From the NCBI GenBank assembly GCA_000499405.2, contig HG738137.1, positions 310,001-374,000 on the forward strand: 64,000 nucleotides of DNA, in the 5' to 3' direction. Shown piece by piece: positions 50,863-63,978 of this stretch. The position numbers were made by a program, and so were the translations under genes. Under the pieces are notes generated by a model that saw only the letters and a list, made by a program, of their open reading frames with translations, was not told the DNA's origin and made no database searches. This DNA comes from Onchocerca volvulus (lineage: Eukaryota; Nematoda; Chromadorea; Rhabditida; Onchocercidae). Each line of letters begins with the position of its first letter. Position 1 is the first letter of the stretch.

Positions 50863-53541
50863 CTTCAAATTTATCAATTCTCATCTCCGTTAGCTTTCAG
50901 AAAATTAAAAATATATATTTCTATTCCAAAATAATATTTAATGTATTTTTACTTATTTGAGATGAAAATCGTTGTAAATGTGACATGTGACACGTGTTAT
51001 GTGACAAATGCAACGAATCCAGTGAGAATGATAATTTTCGTCCTTTTATTTCTCTTCATTATCTTTTGTTAATTTTCACTTCATTGTATCAAAATTTATT
51101 AAGAATTTCATTAATAATATGACACTATTTTTTTTTTTTTTTTGTTCGCTTCCCTCTTATAGAAAATGTTTCCGAAAAAGACAAGTTTTGCTTTTTGTGA
51201 ATTTAGCAGTTACAATCAATATTCATTTCTGTCAATTTATGTTGCAATTTAAATTGAAATTGATGAAATTTTTGAAATTTTGCACAGTTAATGGAAGATT
51301 TTATTGAATACTTTGATCTAATTCAATAGAATTATACATTGTCGCATAAATTATTGGCATAGATATTCATTAAATATGTAAAAAAAATTTTAAGTCTGAA
51401 ATAACAAGCGCAATAGTATCTCGAGAAATACCTCGAGAATTAGTCAAAAATAAGTGATTAAAATCATTGTTGTATTTTAAAATGAGAAAAACGGAAAACG
51501 ATGAAACGTGAATTAAACGGGTAATTATGATATGGAAATTTTTCAAGAAGCGAAAATTTTCCCATTTAATTCACTTATGAATTGAAATAAGCAGAAAAAT
51601 CAGATGCTGCAGTAATTATATTTGGTTTTTCGAAGGCAAATTAGTAGAAATAAACAAATTAAAAAAAATTATCATTTTTAGATTTGCATAAACTAAATTA
51701 CAAATTACCATTTTTTTAAAACGTTAATTGATTCTTACCTAATTCTTTCATTATTTACACTAAACTTCAACGCAATCACTTTTAACGATCCAAACGCAAT
51801 GATTGATTGCGAAAGTATTTTGCAAAAGTTTGTTATTTCATTTTATTATTTTTCAAAATCGCGAAAGTCAGCTATCAATTGATTTTATCAACAAACTTTT
51901 CCGGACATTTTACCATACCATTTTGACACATTTCTTGTTGTTGACATGACGAAATATTACGTCCATCAAATATCTTTTTTTTTTTTTTCTTTTTTTTTTT
52001 TAAGGGAAATAAAAAAAAATTTTTTTTACCAAGAAAAAGACCAGAAATATCACTTTTTAATTATTTAATTTAATTTAATTTCTAGTTATGTTTTTGATGA
52101 AATCGAAACTGGAAATGTTTATCGTTAAAAAAAAAAAAATATGAATTAGTAAGATTTAATCATAAAGCATCGTTTGGAAGTATCATTTTTTCGTTTTTTT
52201 TTTCTTTTTACTTCATTAATTTGCATAAATCTGATAAAATTATACTAAATAACTATGTTTCTGTTCACTGATAGCAGATAGTTTCAACCAGATGTTTCAA
52301 ATTGATCATAAAAAATCACTTGTAATTTTTTTAAAACTGCCATCAGATGTGGGCTGATTTGAAAATGATGGAAGAGCTTCCCCGATTATTTCTATTTTTA
52401 TCTGAACAGAAAATGTATCACTGAAGTTTGATAAAGCAGCAATTAATCTTGCGTAATGATGATAACTTGGCAGGCGGAAAAAAACAACGTAGGAGATTAG
52501 GAAAAAAAAATTTGTCTGAAAGAAATAAAATTATTATGTCCGGAATTTTTGAGATATTTAATTTCCATTTTATGGTATAAAATCTTATGTCCAGTAATAT
52601 AACTGATTCATTATTATAATTTAAACCAGAAATAAATAAATTCAACATAAATGAATAAAAAATCAATGTATAATTATGTTTTACCCATTTATGTTTAATT
52701 TATGTATTATTTATTGCAGGTAATTTTAACGTTGAAGAAGAAAATGAAAAAAAAAAAAAAAAAAAACCAAATGCTATGAAAATTTTTCAGATTTCTGAAT
52801 AAACGTGAACTATTTATCAAATTTAATTTAATTTAATCAATTTAATTCAAAAAATCATTTATTAATTTAATTTTTACTCTCTCCAAAATTTAAATTTTAG
52901 TTATGAAAAATTTACCGGTAATTATATTCTAAACAATACATTAATCATATTTTCTCTTCTTCCCTTATTTAAAAAAGATAATGGATAAATGGATGCTTCT
53001 GATAATCCAGTTTAAAAGTTTGATTGGTTTAAAAATGAATCATTAATTTATTTTTAAAATCCGATGAATTGCAAAGTATGAATAAAGTTCGGAATCAATC
53101 ACTTAGCTTTGTCTACATTTTCCAACTATCAATCAAACCAATCAAATCAGTCAATCAACAGCAGTGTGCTAAAAAAAAATGAAAAAGAAAGTTAGAAGTA
53201 AAATTATGAGAGAAGAAAGATGCTGAAAATTGATAAAATTAACAATCATAAAATTTATCTGAATGATGTCACATGACATCAGTACCACCTGTGAGCATTT
53301 TTTTTTTAACCAAAAACATCGCTCCAATTTTAAATTCGAAAAATTGATTGATTTTTTCCAAAATTAAAATGCAATTTCGGACATGCAAAAAAGTTATTGA
53401 AACTTATCTTACTTAATTGGAAAAATAAAAACAATCAAAATAATACAGCAAATTATAAACATTTGCAATATTTAAAAACTTAAAAATTTAATAAACAGCA
53501 AATAATTTTTTGTTTGTCTTAATTTATTCTATTTAATAAAT

Positions 53542-53569
53542 AACGAATTTTTTGCTAAAAAAATTCGTT
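53542..53569. repeat. Perfect 12-bp stem with 4-base loop
   Basis: AACGAATTTTTT, GCTA, AAAAAATTCGTT. Confidence 0.8.
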
Positions 53570-56500
53570 TCGTTTTGAATTATTTATCGACAAGTTTTGG
53601 TGTTATTATTCTAATTTAAATGTCGCCTATTAGAACTAAATTTATTTAATATTTTCGAGAATAATGTTATCATAATTTAGTGTAAATCTAACTGATGCAA
53701 TCTAATAATTAGTGTAAATTTAGTAATGATTCATCACATTTGTTTTGCTATATATTTTTCCACTAACGAAATTTAAAAAAATTTTTTTTTTTTGCATCGT
53801 AATTTTGAATTTTGCAGAAAAGTTTATAAATTAAAAGTGGAAAAACGGTCGAACATTTTTAAATGAAAAAAAAAATTGAAACTTTCAGGAAATTGTTAAG
53901 TGAAAGATTTCAATGATATTATTTGCTTTTTCTTTTTTTTTCTTTTTCTTAATATTATTTATGAGATGTTATTTAAGTTATAAAACATTATTTATGAGAT
54001 GTTTACTGCATCAGAATCATTTTTGCCCCAATTCATTTAATATTTCATCATAAAAATATTCAAAAAATTTTTTGCGTACTTTTTTTATGAGACGTAATTC
54101 ACGTTATAAAATACATGTTAATTGCCAATTCATTCTTATCTCAGTTATCATTTATGCAATGGCAATGTGAAAGTTTCCCTTTCCCTTATTTTTCTCCTTT
54201 ATTTTTATTTTTATTTTTTGTTTAAAAATATTTCAATCAAAATATTGTTGGGGCTGAGCCAAGAAAGGCATTTAATATTTACAAATAAATATTAATCGAT
54301 ATTTATCGCTTAAAATATGAGCTAAAAGTAAAGCTAAAAGAAAGATAAGCCAGTTAGGTAACATTTCACACTTTATTTATTAGATTTTTCAACTTGCAAT
54401 ATTTATGTTTAAGTTTCATGGAAAACATTTGAATTTCAGAATTTTTCATAATTTTCTTTTTTAATTTATGACTTTTTCTTTGAAATGCTTGATTTTTTCT
54501 TTATAATTTTCAAATTTGCAATTTTATTGAGTAATAGTTCCATTACTTTTAGTGGTAACTTTCCGTTTAGTATCCCATTTCATCAGAAAAGAAAACTATC
54601 AAATTTCAAATTTCGAACATTGGGATTTATTTCTAGTAAATTTTGGATTTTTCCAAGCACTGGAAGGCGGCGTTTGTTTTGATATTATAATTTGTAATTT
54701 GCATCAAGTTTCTCTCTACGCTATCGTTTGATATAACATTGTTTGAAGGATAAATTTGATCATATTTAAAAAATCGTAATGTTTGCATTTTCTACTGAGA
54801 ATCAAAAGGAGAATTAATGAAAAAATGAGCCACAGCTAAGCTAATAATTTCAAAGATCCAAATTCTAACCTGCTTTTCTTCGTGGAATATCTATGCGTAC
54901 AATTACAAAAACATATTCATTCAATTTAAAATTGCGGAAAATTTTGAAAATTTTCACGCACATTGTCGTCAAAGAAATTTTGAACGGTTTTTTTTTGATG
55001 AGAATTGAGACTTCGTACAAATGATTTTGTTGTGTAATGAAGTTTTGGTTATGACGAATTTTATTCGGCGCAACTACGGTATAATAAAACTGATAATTTG
55101 GATTTCTTCCTGATAGTAAAGAAGTCATCTATGGATTACTGATATTGGAAATTGATAGAGTTTAATGAAATTTCGAAAGCGCTGCTCGTCGAATACCGAT
55201 CAATGCAAAGGATTGATTGTTCATTTAAGAAAATAAAAACTTTTTTAATAGTCAAATTTGTTTATTTCATGTCATCATAGCACAACACAATTTACAATAT
55301 GTTAACTTATAGCGCAAAGCAAGTTAATTTACAACATGCTAACTTTAGTACAAAGGGATCATATTTTTTATTCGTCAACTATATCATAATTTTATAATAT
55401 GTTAATCAATAGTGTGAAGGTTAAAAGCTTGATTATAATATGATATTTCTATGTTGTTATCAAATCATTCTCGGGACATTCTTCTTATAAAAGATCTTTG
55501 ATTATTTCGTCATATCTATATTCCAAAACAAAGATTTTTCGGTTTTTCCGACACGTGCTGCTATAAAAATTGTATGATGCGAAAATAGAAAAAGAAAAAA
55601 GGACGAAATAATACTTACTTAAAAGAGCAATCATATGTTCAAAATGTTGCAAATATATACGAAATATACGTAAATATATGCAAACTTAAAGAAACATCTG
55701 CAAAAAATGAACCACATGGGATTGGGATGACATTGGGGTCACCATATCATTAATCGATTCTGATAGGTTATCATATAATCAATATAATCCCATTCATATC
55801 AATCATATCGATCATATATTGATATATACTTCTCTTCCATGATTACTTTGTATTCGAGATATTTGGATAGTTTTATTATTTGCATATAATAATACGCAAT
55901 TGATTGCATAAACTTTATAAATTTCATTTTACATTCTAAATTTGTCCTTTAAATTTCAGATTCATTTTTATTCTTTGATATCACTTTGTACTTGAGTTTC
56001 ATTCAAGTTCTCTTTGATCTATTTATATGAATTTTATTTTCAATTCTAATTTTTAATCGAAATTTCTTCATAACTTTGTACTAAAGCATACTATTGACAT
56101 AAATTTTTTTTATTTGTCTTGTAAAAGCAGTATTTCCAGACTTTAATCATTCTCTATATCGGAAATGAATCGGGTTTATTTGCATTTTTTTTTCTTTTTT
56201 TTTTGGTCTTGATTTGTCATTAATTCATTTAAGTTTTCTTCAATTTCTAGAGATTATACAAAATTAATTGTTTTATTGACAAAAATGTCACAAACTTGTT
56301 CTTCAAGATTGCAAATTGCAACCAAAGCACTAGTTATTTCACTTCTGTCTTTTCAACATTTTTCAGTAATTCGAAATCTAAGACAATCGCCATGGTTGTA
56401 TCATGATTTCTTCATTATCAGGAAAAATGAAAAAAAAAAAGTTCAAGTTTGAACTCATGCTTGAATTTTAAATAACAGTATTACAGTTACAACAGCAATA

Positions 56501-58820
56501 ATAGTATTATGCATATTGGTACAGATATTAAACTTAAATTAAAATTTAATTCTTTTTTCGTCTTCACTTCTTCCATCGACTAATTTGATCTTCCCGTATC
56601 AAATATCATTTGATATTTCTTGTTGTATCATTTAGAAATCTCTTAGTATTCCTAATTGAAATATGCATAGGGTTAAATTTATATTTTAAAACAAAGAAAA
56701 GTAGAATGTATGATTTATAAAATAGCAACAAAAGTAAAATAATTCAAAGCAAGACTACATTTCGAACCCCACATGAACAGCTGACTTAAGAGATGAGCAA
56801 GTCGAGAGATATTGACTATGATAATGATTATCGATTCTAATTGCTGATATTTTCAGAACATTTAATGGATCGCTGAATTTCTATCGCTAAAACTATCACC
56901 GTCATCATCATCATCATCAACTACCACCAATTAACCAATGTCAATTTGTGCCTTTTTATTCTTTTTTTTTTTTCAAAATCTCATTCTTTTTCAGCATGGC
57001 AAAGCAAAGCTGACAAGGAATTTGAAAATTAATCAAAAAAGAAAAAAAGTTTCATATTTTTTATTGGTGATTAATTGCCTTATTTTATAATAATTCCTAT
57101 CATTATTATTACTATCACTTTAAAATATCATTAACATTATGATTACTATCTATGACATGCTTTACTAGTATTAAAAATTAATTATAGCTTGAAATTATGT
57201 CAAATTAATTGCTGTTTGCTGAAAAAATATTTATTATTATTCTACGAGATGAAGTTTGCTTGTAATGGTTTTTTTTTTAAGGATAATATCGTTTTATTCC
57301 TAATTTTGATACTTTTTATCTCGTATGATTACGATTTGAATGAATGAATGAATGCATATCGCTATGTCAACAGAATATAATCTGTATATTTATCAAATAT
57401 CATGACACGTATTTACATCCATTGATAACTGCTATCATTCAAAATTATTTCTGCAACATAGTTATGCCGTCTTGCTGATTTGATGTGAATGATTGCTATC
57501 AGTTTGCAAAGGATATAAAAATTGAAATTGAAAACAACTGATTTCAAGCATTTTTCTCATTGCTTCCTGATCTTTTCTTCAGAGATCGAAGCTTTTCCTC
57601 CATTTCATCATCTGTGTTTATTTATGTCAAACTTACAAGTATTTCTTCTTCATCTTCTCCTCTTTGTTAAAAGTTTCTTTCCACCTCCTCACCTGTACTC
57701 TTTCGTTTTCTCACCTAACAAGACTTCCTGCATCTTTTTTTTTTCTTTCCTGTTTTTTTTTTTCAAATATTCTTCTATTATTCTGGGAATTAAGAATTGA
57801 TTCAATTCAATTTAATTTTTGACTCAATTTAATAAGTATTGTTTCGAATTAATTCTATTTTTCTTGATGAAATTTAATGATATGAAAAACTTAGTGTGAA
57901 GAATTGATCCAATTTAATAAGAATTAGTTCAATTCAATTTTGTTTCATTTCTGACAAAATTTAATAATATGAAGTTTGTTGAGATTCTGGATTTTTCGAA
58001 AATTATCAATAAATTCCATCAAAAACTCGGTGGAATGTTGAAATGTAAAAAACGCAGTTCCTTAATGTAGTTTTTCAAATAATATTTTAGCTATGCTAAC
58101 TTATAAAAAATTACAACCTCCGACTGCTAAAATAGAATTTTGTTGTTAAAAAAGTAGTTTTGCACCTATACGTATCGAATTTGGATATTTTTGGCATTAA
58201 GTTCCAATATTTTCGATTGAACAATTTCCATTTTAAATGGTATCAAAACTATTTTTGTCAAAATTTGCATATTGTAAAGCAATAAAATGATTTCTGAGAT
58301 AAAAAAAAATTGAAATTTCAATCCATTTTTTCTCAATAATTGAATAGAGCGGGAACGACATTATGAACAATCATTTGTTTTGAATCTTTATCAAAAATTT
58401 AAAGCCATATTCAGTGGTCCTCTTCAGTTTCTTCAAGTTTTCCTGAGCGAACCTGTTAATATAACAGATGGAATATCCATTTAACAGAATATCTGTGAAA
58501 TTGATGGAATTTTTGCATTTTTTCATTTGAATTTTTGATTCTATCTTTCAAATTTATTTATATCATATGTTTATTTCCTGTCCTCATTTGATTTTTAACA
58601 AATTTTTTTTCGCAAATTTACCTTATCTATCTTTCTTTCTTTCTGTTTTTATGCGACATTTATAACGTATGTTTCTTTTTACAAATTCATTTTGGAATAG
58701 AATCTTCAATATAGAATGACAGTGAGGATGGCGACACATTTTTAATGGAATGTAATTTCAGAATCTGGATGTACTTTATTCGATATATATAAGTGTGAAT
58801 TTGATTTACAGATTACGAAT

Positions 58821-58827
58821 ATTTCAG
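58821..58827 (+). promoter_or_regulatory. Candidate spliced-leader (or 5' UTR) acceptor of the myosin gene
   Basis: ATTTCAG lies 29 nt upstream of the myosin start codon. In nematodes a TTTCAG just upstream of the first ATG is usually a trans-splice site for a spliced leader. Two further AG sites (about 58761 and 58811) lie upstream and could be used instead. Confidence 0.45.
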
Positions 58828-58845
58828 TTCTAATTACTTAATTGT

Positions 58846-58857
58846 ATGCTACAATAA
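58846..58857 (+). other. Minimal uORF overlapping the myosin start codon (TAATG)
   Basis: An upstream ATG at 58846 opens a three-codon frame (Met-Leu-Gln) whose TAA shares its last A with the myosin ATG at 58857. If the acceptor at 58827 is used, ribosomes would meet this uORF first, so it may dampen translation or require reinitiation. Confidence 0.5.
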
Positions 58858-61800
58858 TGAGTTTTGATTCGGCATCATCGTTGAATTCTTTCAATGCGAT
58901 AAATGTCTATCCACGTCGTTCGCTAACCACTACTTCAAATGCAAGTTCAACGGATGAAACGCATCTTCAAACTATTTCTATTTATTTATTTTCATTTAAT
59001 CCAGTTTCCAATGAAGATCAAGTTAATTTTGATTCTCATAAATGGGCAACTTCCGAGGAACTCATTGAGAAAATTCTGCAACAGAAAAAAGGTAAAATTT
59101 CGGCAATAACAAGTAAAATCAGCAATACCTTTCTCAAAAAAGTATCAAACATGGAAAAAATGATTAAGAATCTATCAATAAATAAAAATAATTTGATAAA
59201 TATCGAAATCAACTGAATGAAAGAGATAATAGATAGCGTGTGTTGCTTTTAATAACATTTTGGATTACGTTAATTGAACAGAAGAGTTGATAAGTAGTAG
59301 ATTCCGTGCCTTTAGTCAAAGCCTTAGATTATTTAAGGATTAATGATAACGAATTACGTGATTACTTCTAATCCTATTGATGCTTTTACCGTTTGGCTCC
59401 TTTATTTGTAGATATTGTTGCTATCCTTTAAAAATTTAATAAATTATAGAATTGGCGCATACAACTGCTGCTGATTATGAATTATATGAGATTATGGGTA
59501 CTTTGGACGGGCAGACGTTCAAGGAGCGAAAACTTGATCGAAACGAATATCCGCTAGCCGTACAAATGCTATGGCCACGACTGGTGCATAGCGAAAATAG
59601 CGAAACCATACCAAAAAATCGCTTAGTATTGAGGTGAAAATAAATTAAAATTTTCAATCCTGGAATAGAAGCCAAGTTGATCAAATGAAGGCAAGAAATA
59701 AGCTGATCTTGACTATTCAGTTCTGCAATCAGATAGCTTGCATGCATATATCTGATTATGCAGTATTTATAATTTCAATTCTCTTTTAAAAGATCATGGT
59801 TATATAATAAAAAAGACTGATATTATTATTCCATTTTTTAATTTGAATATCTTAGATGTGAGTTAATTGCCAATAAAGGTCTTACATATATCAGCAGTAA
59901 TGATGACATGACGAATTAGGTCAATGAAAAAATTTGATTATTTTGAAGTGCAAACCTTTGGCTGTAAGACTTTAATAAGGGACCAATCAGAAGATCTCTA
60001 ATCAATCTTTATCACTTTTCAGGACTTAAATCTTATTAAAATTTTAGTAAATCAATTAATTTTTTTAAATAACGGAATTATATTTTGCAAAATTAAGATC
60101 TATCTATTTAAATTCATTTAAATCCATTTAAATTAAATGTAATCCCATAAATTTTTTTCAATTTTTTTTTTATTTTATTGATTTAAATTTACGATATTAA
60201 AAAATGACCTCTGGTATTTTTTCTGGTATTTTTTGGCGCATTTTTTAACTTTTGGCATTTCTTCATAAGTATTTCAGTCCTTAAGATTTCTCGGTTTACT
60301 TTGCAACTTTCAGGCATAAAGATTCAGTGCAGGCATCCAGCGGTATGCATTTTGGATCCACGACAACATCCAGTGCTATCGATTCATTCTTAGCCAAATT
60401 CTTAGCACAACCTCCGGTACGGAAAATTCTTTATTTTAGATTTTGGCTCAGAAAAGTAACACTTGGATAATATTCATATGCTTGTAATAGAAAAGTTTTC
60501 TTAGAATGTACGATTAAAGAAGTAACAATATTATCTGTTCCAAATTTAAGATATTTATCTTAGGAACGCGAATATCCCGACTTGTGTATGCTTCCAGAGC
60601 TTACGGAACAAACCCTGCTTGATAATCTTAAGAATCGCTTTGTTAACGGGCAGATTTATACTTATATCGGCAAGTCTTTTTGTTATTTCAATTTCATTTC
60701 AGAAATATCTGAAATAAAGACTACATTTTCATTACTAGAATAATTCAAACAAATAGGTAGATAATTTTTATTTTGCAATTTTCATTTTGGATTTCATCTC
60801 GCAAAATTTATATTTTGCTAGCTGTACCCAGCCAAGCTGCGCGTTCTTTGCTTTGTTGCTGGTGGGGAAGAATATTGCTCAACTGAATTGTCGGATTATT
60901 GCTACTGTTCTGTTTTGAACTGTCGAACTGGAATTGCTGTTGCTGCTTCAGTCCTTTTCGTTTATCTGTGAATTAAAGCGTTTTGGCGGTAAATATATTC
61001 ATCCTTTTGCTGGTGAACATGTTAATCGTTCCTTTGAAACTATGTCCCGCCGATAGATCTTTATTACTCCTTGTTTACAACAATTGTCGTGGCGCTATTT
61101 GACATATTTTATCTTTTACTCACATCTTATTTGGAGGCTCAAACTATAATCACAAACTAGGTTGTACCGGAATGCAAGGCAATTGTAACTGTGCGACTGG
61201 TGCGCACAGAGTCGTTTTTGAAGCTGATTTCCTGTTTCTCGTTGACGTTTTTCAGTCACTCTCATCCGTGTTTGCAATTGTGCATCAAGTCTGGCTGCAC
61301 ATTGCTTTGCTCGCATTTGTGCCATTTTTTATCTTAATCGTCGCATTTCTTCCGCTTTGCTAATATTTTTGTCTGATTTTTTCCTATGTCTGATTTTCTG
61401 CGAGGCATTATTTGGGTGAACTAAAGCAGTCGATTGCACCTGAATTGTCCTCGAAATTATTTGGGAATATCTTTGCAAATTAATCACTAGATTGTTTTTT
61501 CCTTTGTTACTTGCAGAGAAGAATAGAATTCTCTGACTGTCGATTTGTTGTTATTGCTGCGTCGATCTGTGTCATTGTAAACTGCCGTTGTATCGGTGTA
61601 AATCTCGGAATCAATAATTGTTTATTGAACTCGAATTGTTGTCGAATTTGAATTGATTCTGCTCCAAAATCCGAACCTTTTAAATCCTTTCGGGGCTCCT
61701 TCTTCTTTCCTGATCTCGAACATATCGCCTTATGATTAGTTGATCTCACTTTGTTTATCTGTTAATCGAAACATTTTGGCGGGAAACATGTTTGTCCTTA

Positions 61801-63978
61801 CGGAGACGTGAAAATAAGTAGGTATATATAATGAAAAGATGCGCATATTTATATACAACGTTGTATCAAAATTTCAAGTCGGTTTAGAAATTTCAAATCA
61901 ATTGGTTAAAAATAACATTTTTACATTTACATTTTTATTTAAATAAATTCATCGCTTCGATATTTACGCCTCATTTACATCTTCAAATTTGAATTGCATA
62001 TCAGTTCTAAAAATTAATTCAACTTTTCATATATTGCAGCCGAAGTTTCTTTGGTATTTAATTGCATATGCATACTAGCAAATTTTATTTCGCTTGAGCA
62101 TTTCTTATTATTCCTACTAAATTAAAAAATTTACAATTATCTTTAATAAATTAATTGGTCCTATTCTAATTTACTAAATATATTATCATTGTTACAGGGC
62201 CAATTTTATTAGCTGTTAATCCTTTTAACTTCTTTCCAATTTATAATCCAAAGTATGCTCGATTATATTCGCAAAGACGGCAAATTTCCAGTATGCCACC
62301 ACATATTTTTGCCATTGCCAATATTACATATCACAAGTATGTTTTAATCATTCACTTATCACTTTTAATTATGATTTTTTTTCTATTTTTTAACTTGTAT
62401 TTTGAGAATCTTGGCTAACTAATAGACGATACTAAATTATCCAGTGCATATCACTCAGTAATGTTCATTTGATGACCAAGACTCTCAAAATGTAAGTCAA
62501 GAAATAGAAACTTTGATATTATGATAGATATCATCATTCTTGATCATTAGAATGCTATTTTAAATATTGATCCATCAAATTGATCCATTTGATTTATTTG
62601 ATAATTCAGATGCAGAATTATTGGCATAATTAGAAATTACTGTTGCATACTTCACGTTTGCAATGTGGTTTGCACGACTACTTCCTGCTAATTTTTTATC
62701 TATTTATAATAATAATTGTTTAAATCATGATGTTAAATACTTTCTTGATGTGACATAATATTATGTCATTCTTTAGCTATAACGCTATGTGAAATTATAT
62801 TAATTGTTAGTTATAAAGTTTATCCGAAAGTTTTTCATTTTCATTATTAATAATCATCAACAGTAAATTAGACTAAAATCTGTTTCAGCATGTTACGAAT
62901 CAAGAAAAATCAATGTATTGTGATAAGTGGAGAATCAGGTTCCGGAAAGACCGAGTCAACAAATTTCCTGCTGCATCATCTTACTACACTCAGTCAAAAA
63001 GGTTCCACCACCGGAAGTTCCGTTGAACAGACTTTACTTTCGGCTGGACCTGTGCTTGAGGTTTGATTCCGTCCACCTTTTCTTGGATTTTTATCTGGCA
63101 TTATAACTTTTTGATATGCTAAACACTTCTTATTATTTAACTCAGATTATTCTTTAATCCAAAATGAAATTTATATGAATCTAATTTAAACTTCAGTCAT
63201 AAGTTAAAAAAAAAAATCTTTTAGGCATTTGGAAATGCAGTAACAGTGCAAAATAATAACAGCAGCAGATTTGGAAAATTCCTTCGAGTGAATTATCGAG
63301 AGAATGGAATGGTTTCCGGGTATGTTTGAATTTAATATTTTGAAAAGATTAAAGTACTGCAGTACTCGAGAATTCTATCAAAGATACTTGATTATGGCCT
63401 GACGCTGCTGAAAAACAGGAAATGTTTATAGTCCATCAAATCATCCTTTACTGAAGAATATATGGATATTTGCATCTTTAAATTAAATCTTTATAAAGAC
63501 AGTTGACATTTTTAAATATTTGCAAAATTTGCAAATATTTTTAATTTTTTCAGTGCAAATGTTGAAATTTATTTGCTAGAGAAATCGCGAATCATTTCAC
63601 AGGCTGCTGATGAAAGGTAAGAAAATGAATTCCTTTTGATTAATTGCAAAATTAATAAATTTTTTCCAAAATTGTTTCTTTTTTTCTTTGAAATTTCACC
63701 ATTAAAACTTTTTTCAGTTGTTTTTGAATAAATAGTTTTATGAAGATTTTAAATTGTAACTTTGATAAAAAAAAATAAATAACTATCATTTTTTCTAGCA
63801 TAAGCCTCTCAATAAATGAAAAACTTTCATTTTGTATTCTGCAAAGATTCGAATTTAAAAATATTTATAATCTCTCAGGAACTATCACGTTTTTTATTAT
63901 TTATTACATGGTGCATCCGACGAGGAACGAGAACGACATTATTTGATGCAGCCAATCAATTACAGCTACCTTAATCAG
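58857..63978 (+). CDS. hum-7: Class IX unconventional myosin, 5' part (RA domain and N-terminal motor), runs off the right edge
   Basis: N-terminal 399 codons of a myosin IX, an actin-based motor that in animals carries a C-terminal RhoGAP domain (outside this window). Exons: 58857-59091, 59450-59633, 60314-60416, 60564-60669, 62198-62336, 62889-63060, 63225-63319, 63554-63616, 63879-63978; the next donor GT is at 63979. Residues about 38-135 resemble the N-terminal Ras-association domain of class IX (ubiquitin-like; ends in LWPRLVHSE and NRLVLR). The motor begins at about 175 with [15 protein letters not shown], then IYTYIG, LLAVNPF, the P-loop GESGSGKT (270-277), [14 protein letters not shown] typical of class IX, switch [10 protein letters not shown] (323-331), and YLLEKSRI...[11 protein letters not shown]. 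All catalytic residues visible here are intact. The start ATG follows a TTTCAG acceptor by 29 nt. The intron after exon 4 uses a GC donor. Confidence 0.92.
60815..61900. mobile_element. Decayed mobile-element relic in myosin intron 4 (Helitron/Helentron-like features)
   Basis: Within the 1.5 kb intron after exon 4 the base composition rises sharply above the surrounding AT-rich DNA. The left end reads GCTAGCTGTACCCAGCCAAG and the right end has AAATTTCAAGTCGGTTTAG, motifs I associate with invertebrate Helitron/Helentron-type termini. Minus-strand frames (61116-61325, 61507-61749) give Arg/Gln-rich peptides such as [19 protein letters not shown], reminiscent of the repetitive N-terminus of Helitron helicases, but they are interrupted. 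A block starting GTTTATCTGT and containing TTTTGGCGG occurs at about 60958 and again at about 61753. Family assignment is from memory and uncertain; the relic nature is clearer. Confidence 0.4.
62380..62510. repeat. 131-bp tight foldback hairpin in myosin intron 5
   Basis: The left arm from 62380 (TTTCTATTTTTTAACTTG...) matches the reverse complement of the right arm ending 62510 at 30 of 35 positions. All five differences are transitions, three of them G-U compatible in the sense RNA. Pairing continues inward to about 62437/62453, leaving a loop near 16 nt. Candidates are a MITE relic or a pre-miRNA-like hairpin. Confidence 0.7.

Larger units (their letters stand above)
36061..58820. other. 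22.8 kb gene desert between divergent PTR and myosin genes
   Basis: Very AT-rich with frequent poly-A and poly-T runs. It holds the repeats and palindromes listed separately and no convincing exon series. A slightly GC-richer patch at 44400-44520 follows the minisatellite. Large distal 5' exons or regulatory elements cannot be excluded. Confidence 0.6.

Noticed and set aside
56750..56790. TTCGAACCCC resembling a tRNA T-loop
   Set aside because: The flanking bases do not pair as a T stem on either strand and no anticodon arm is in place.
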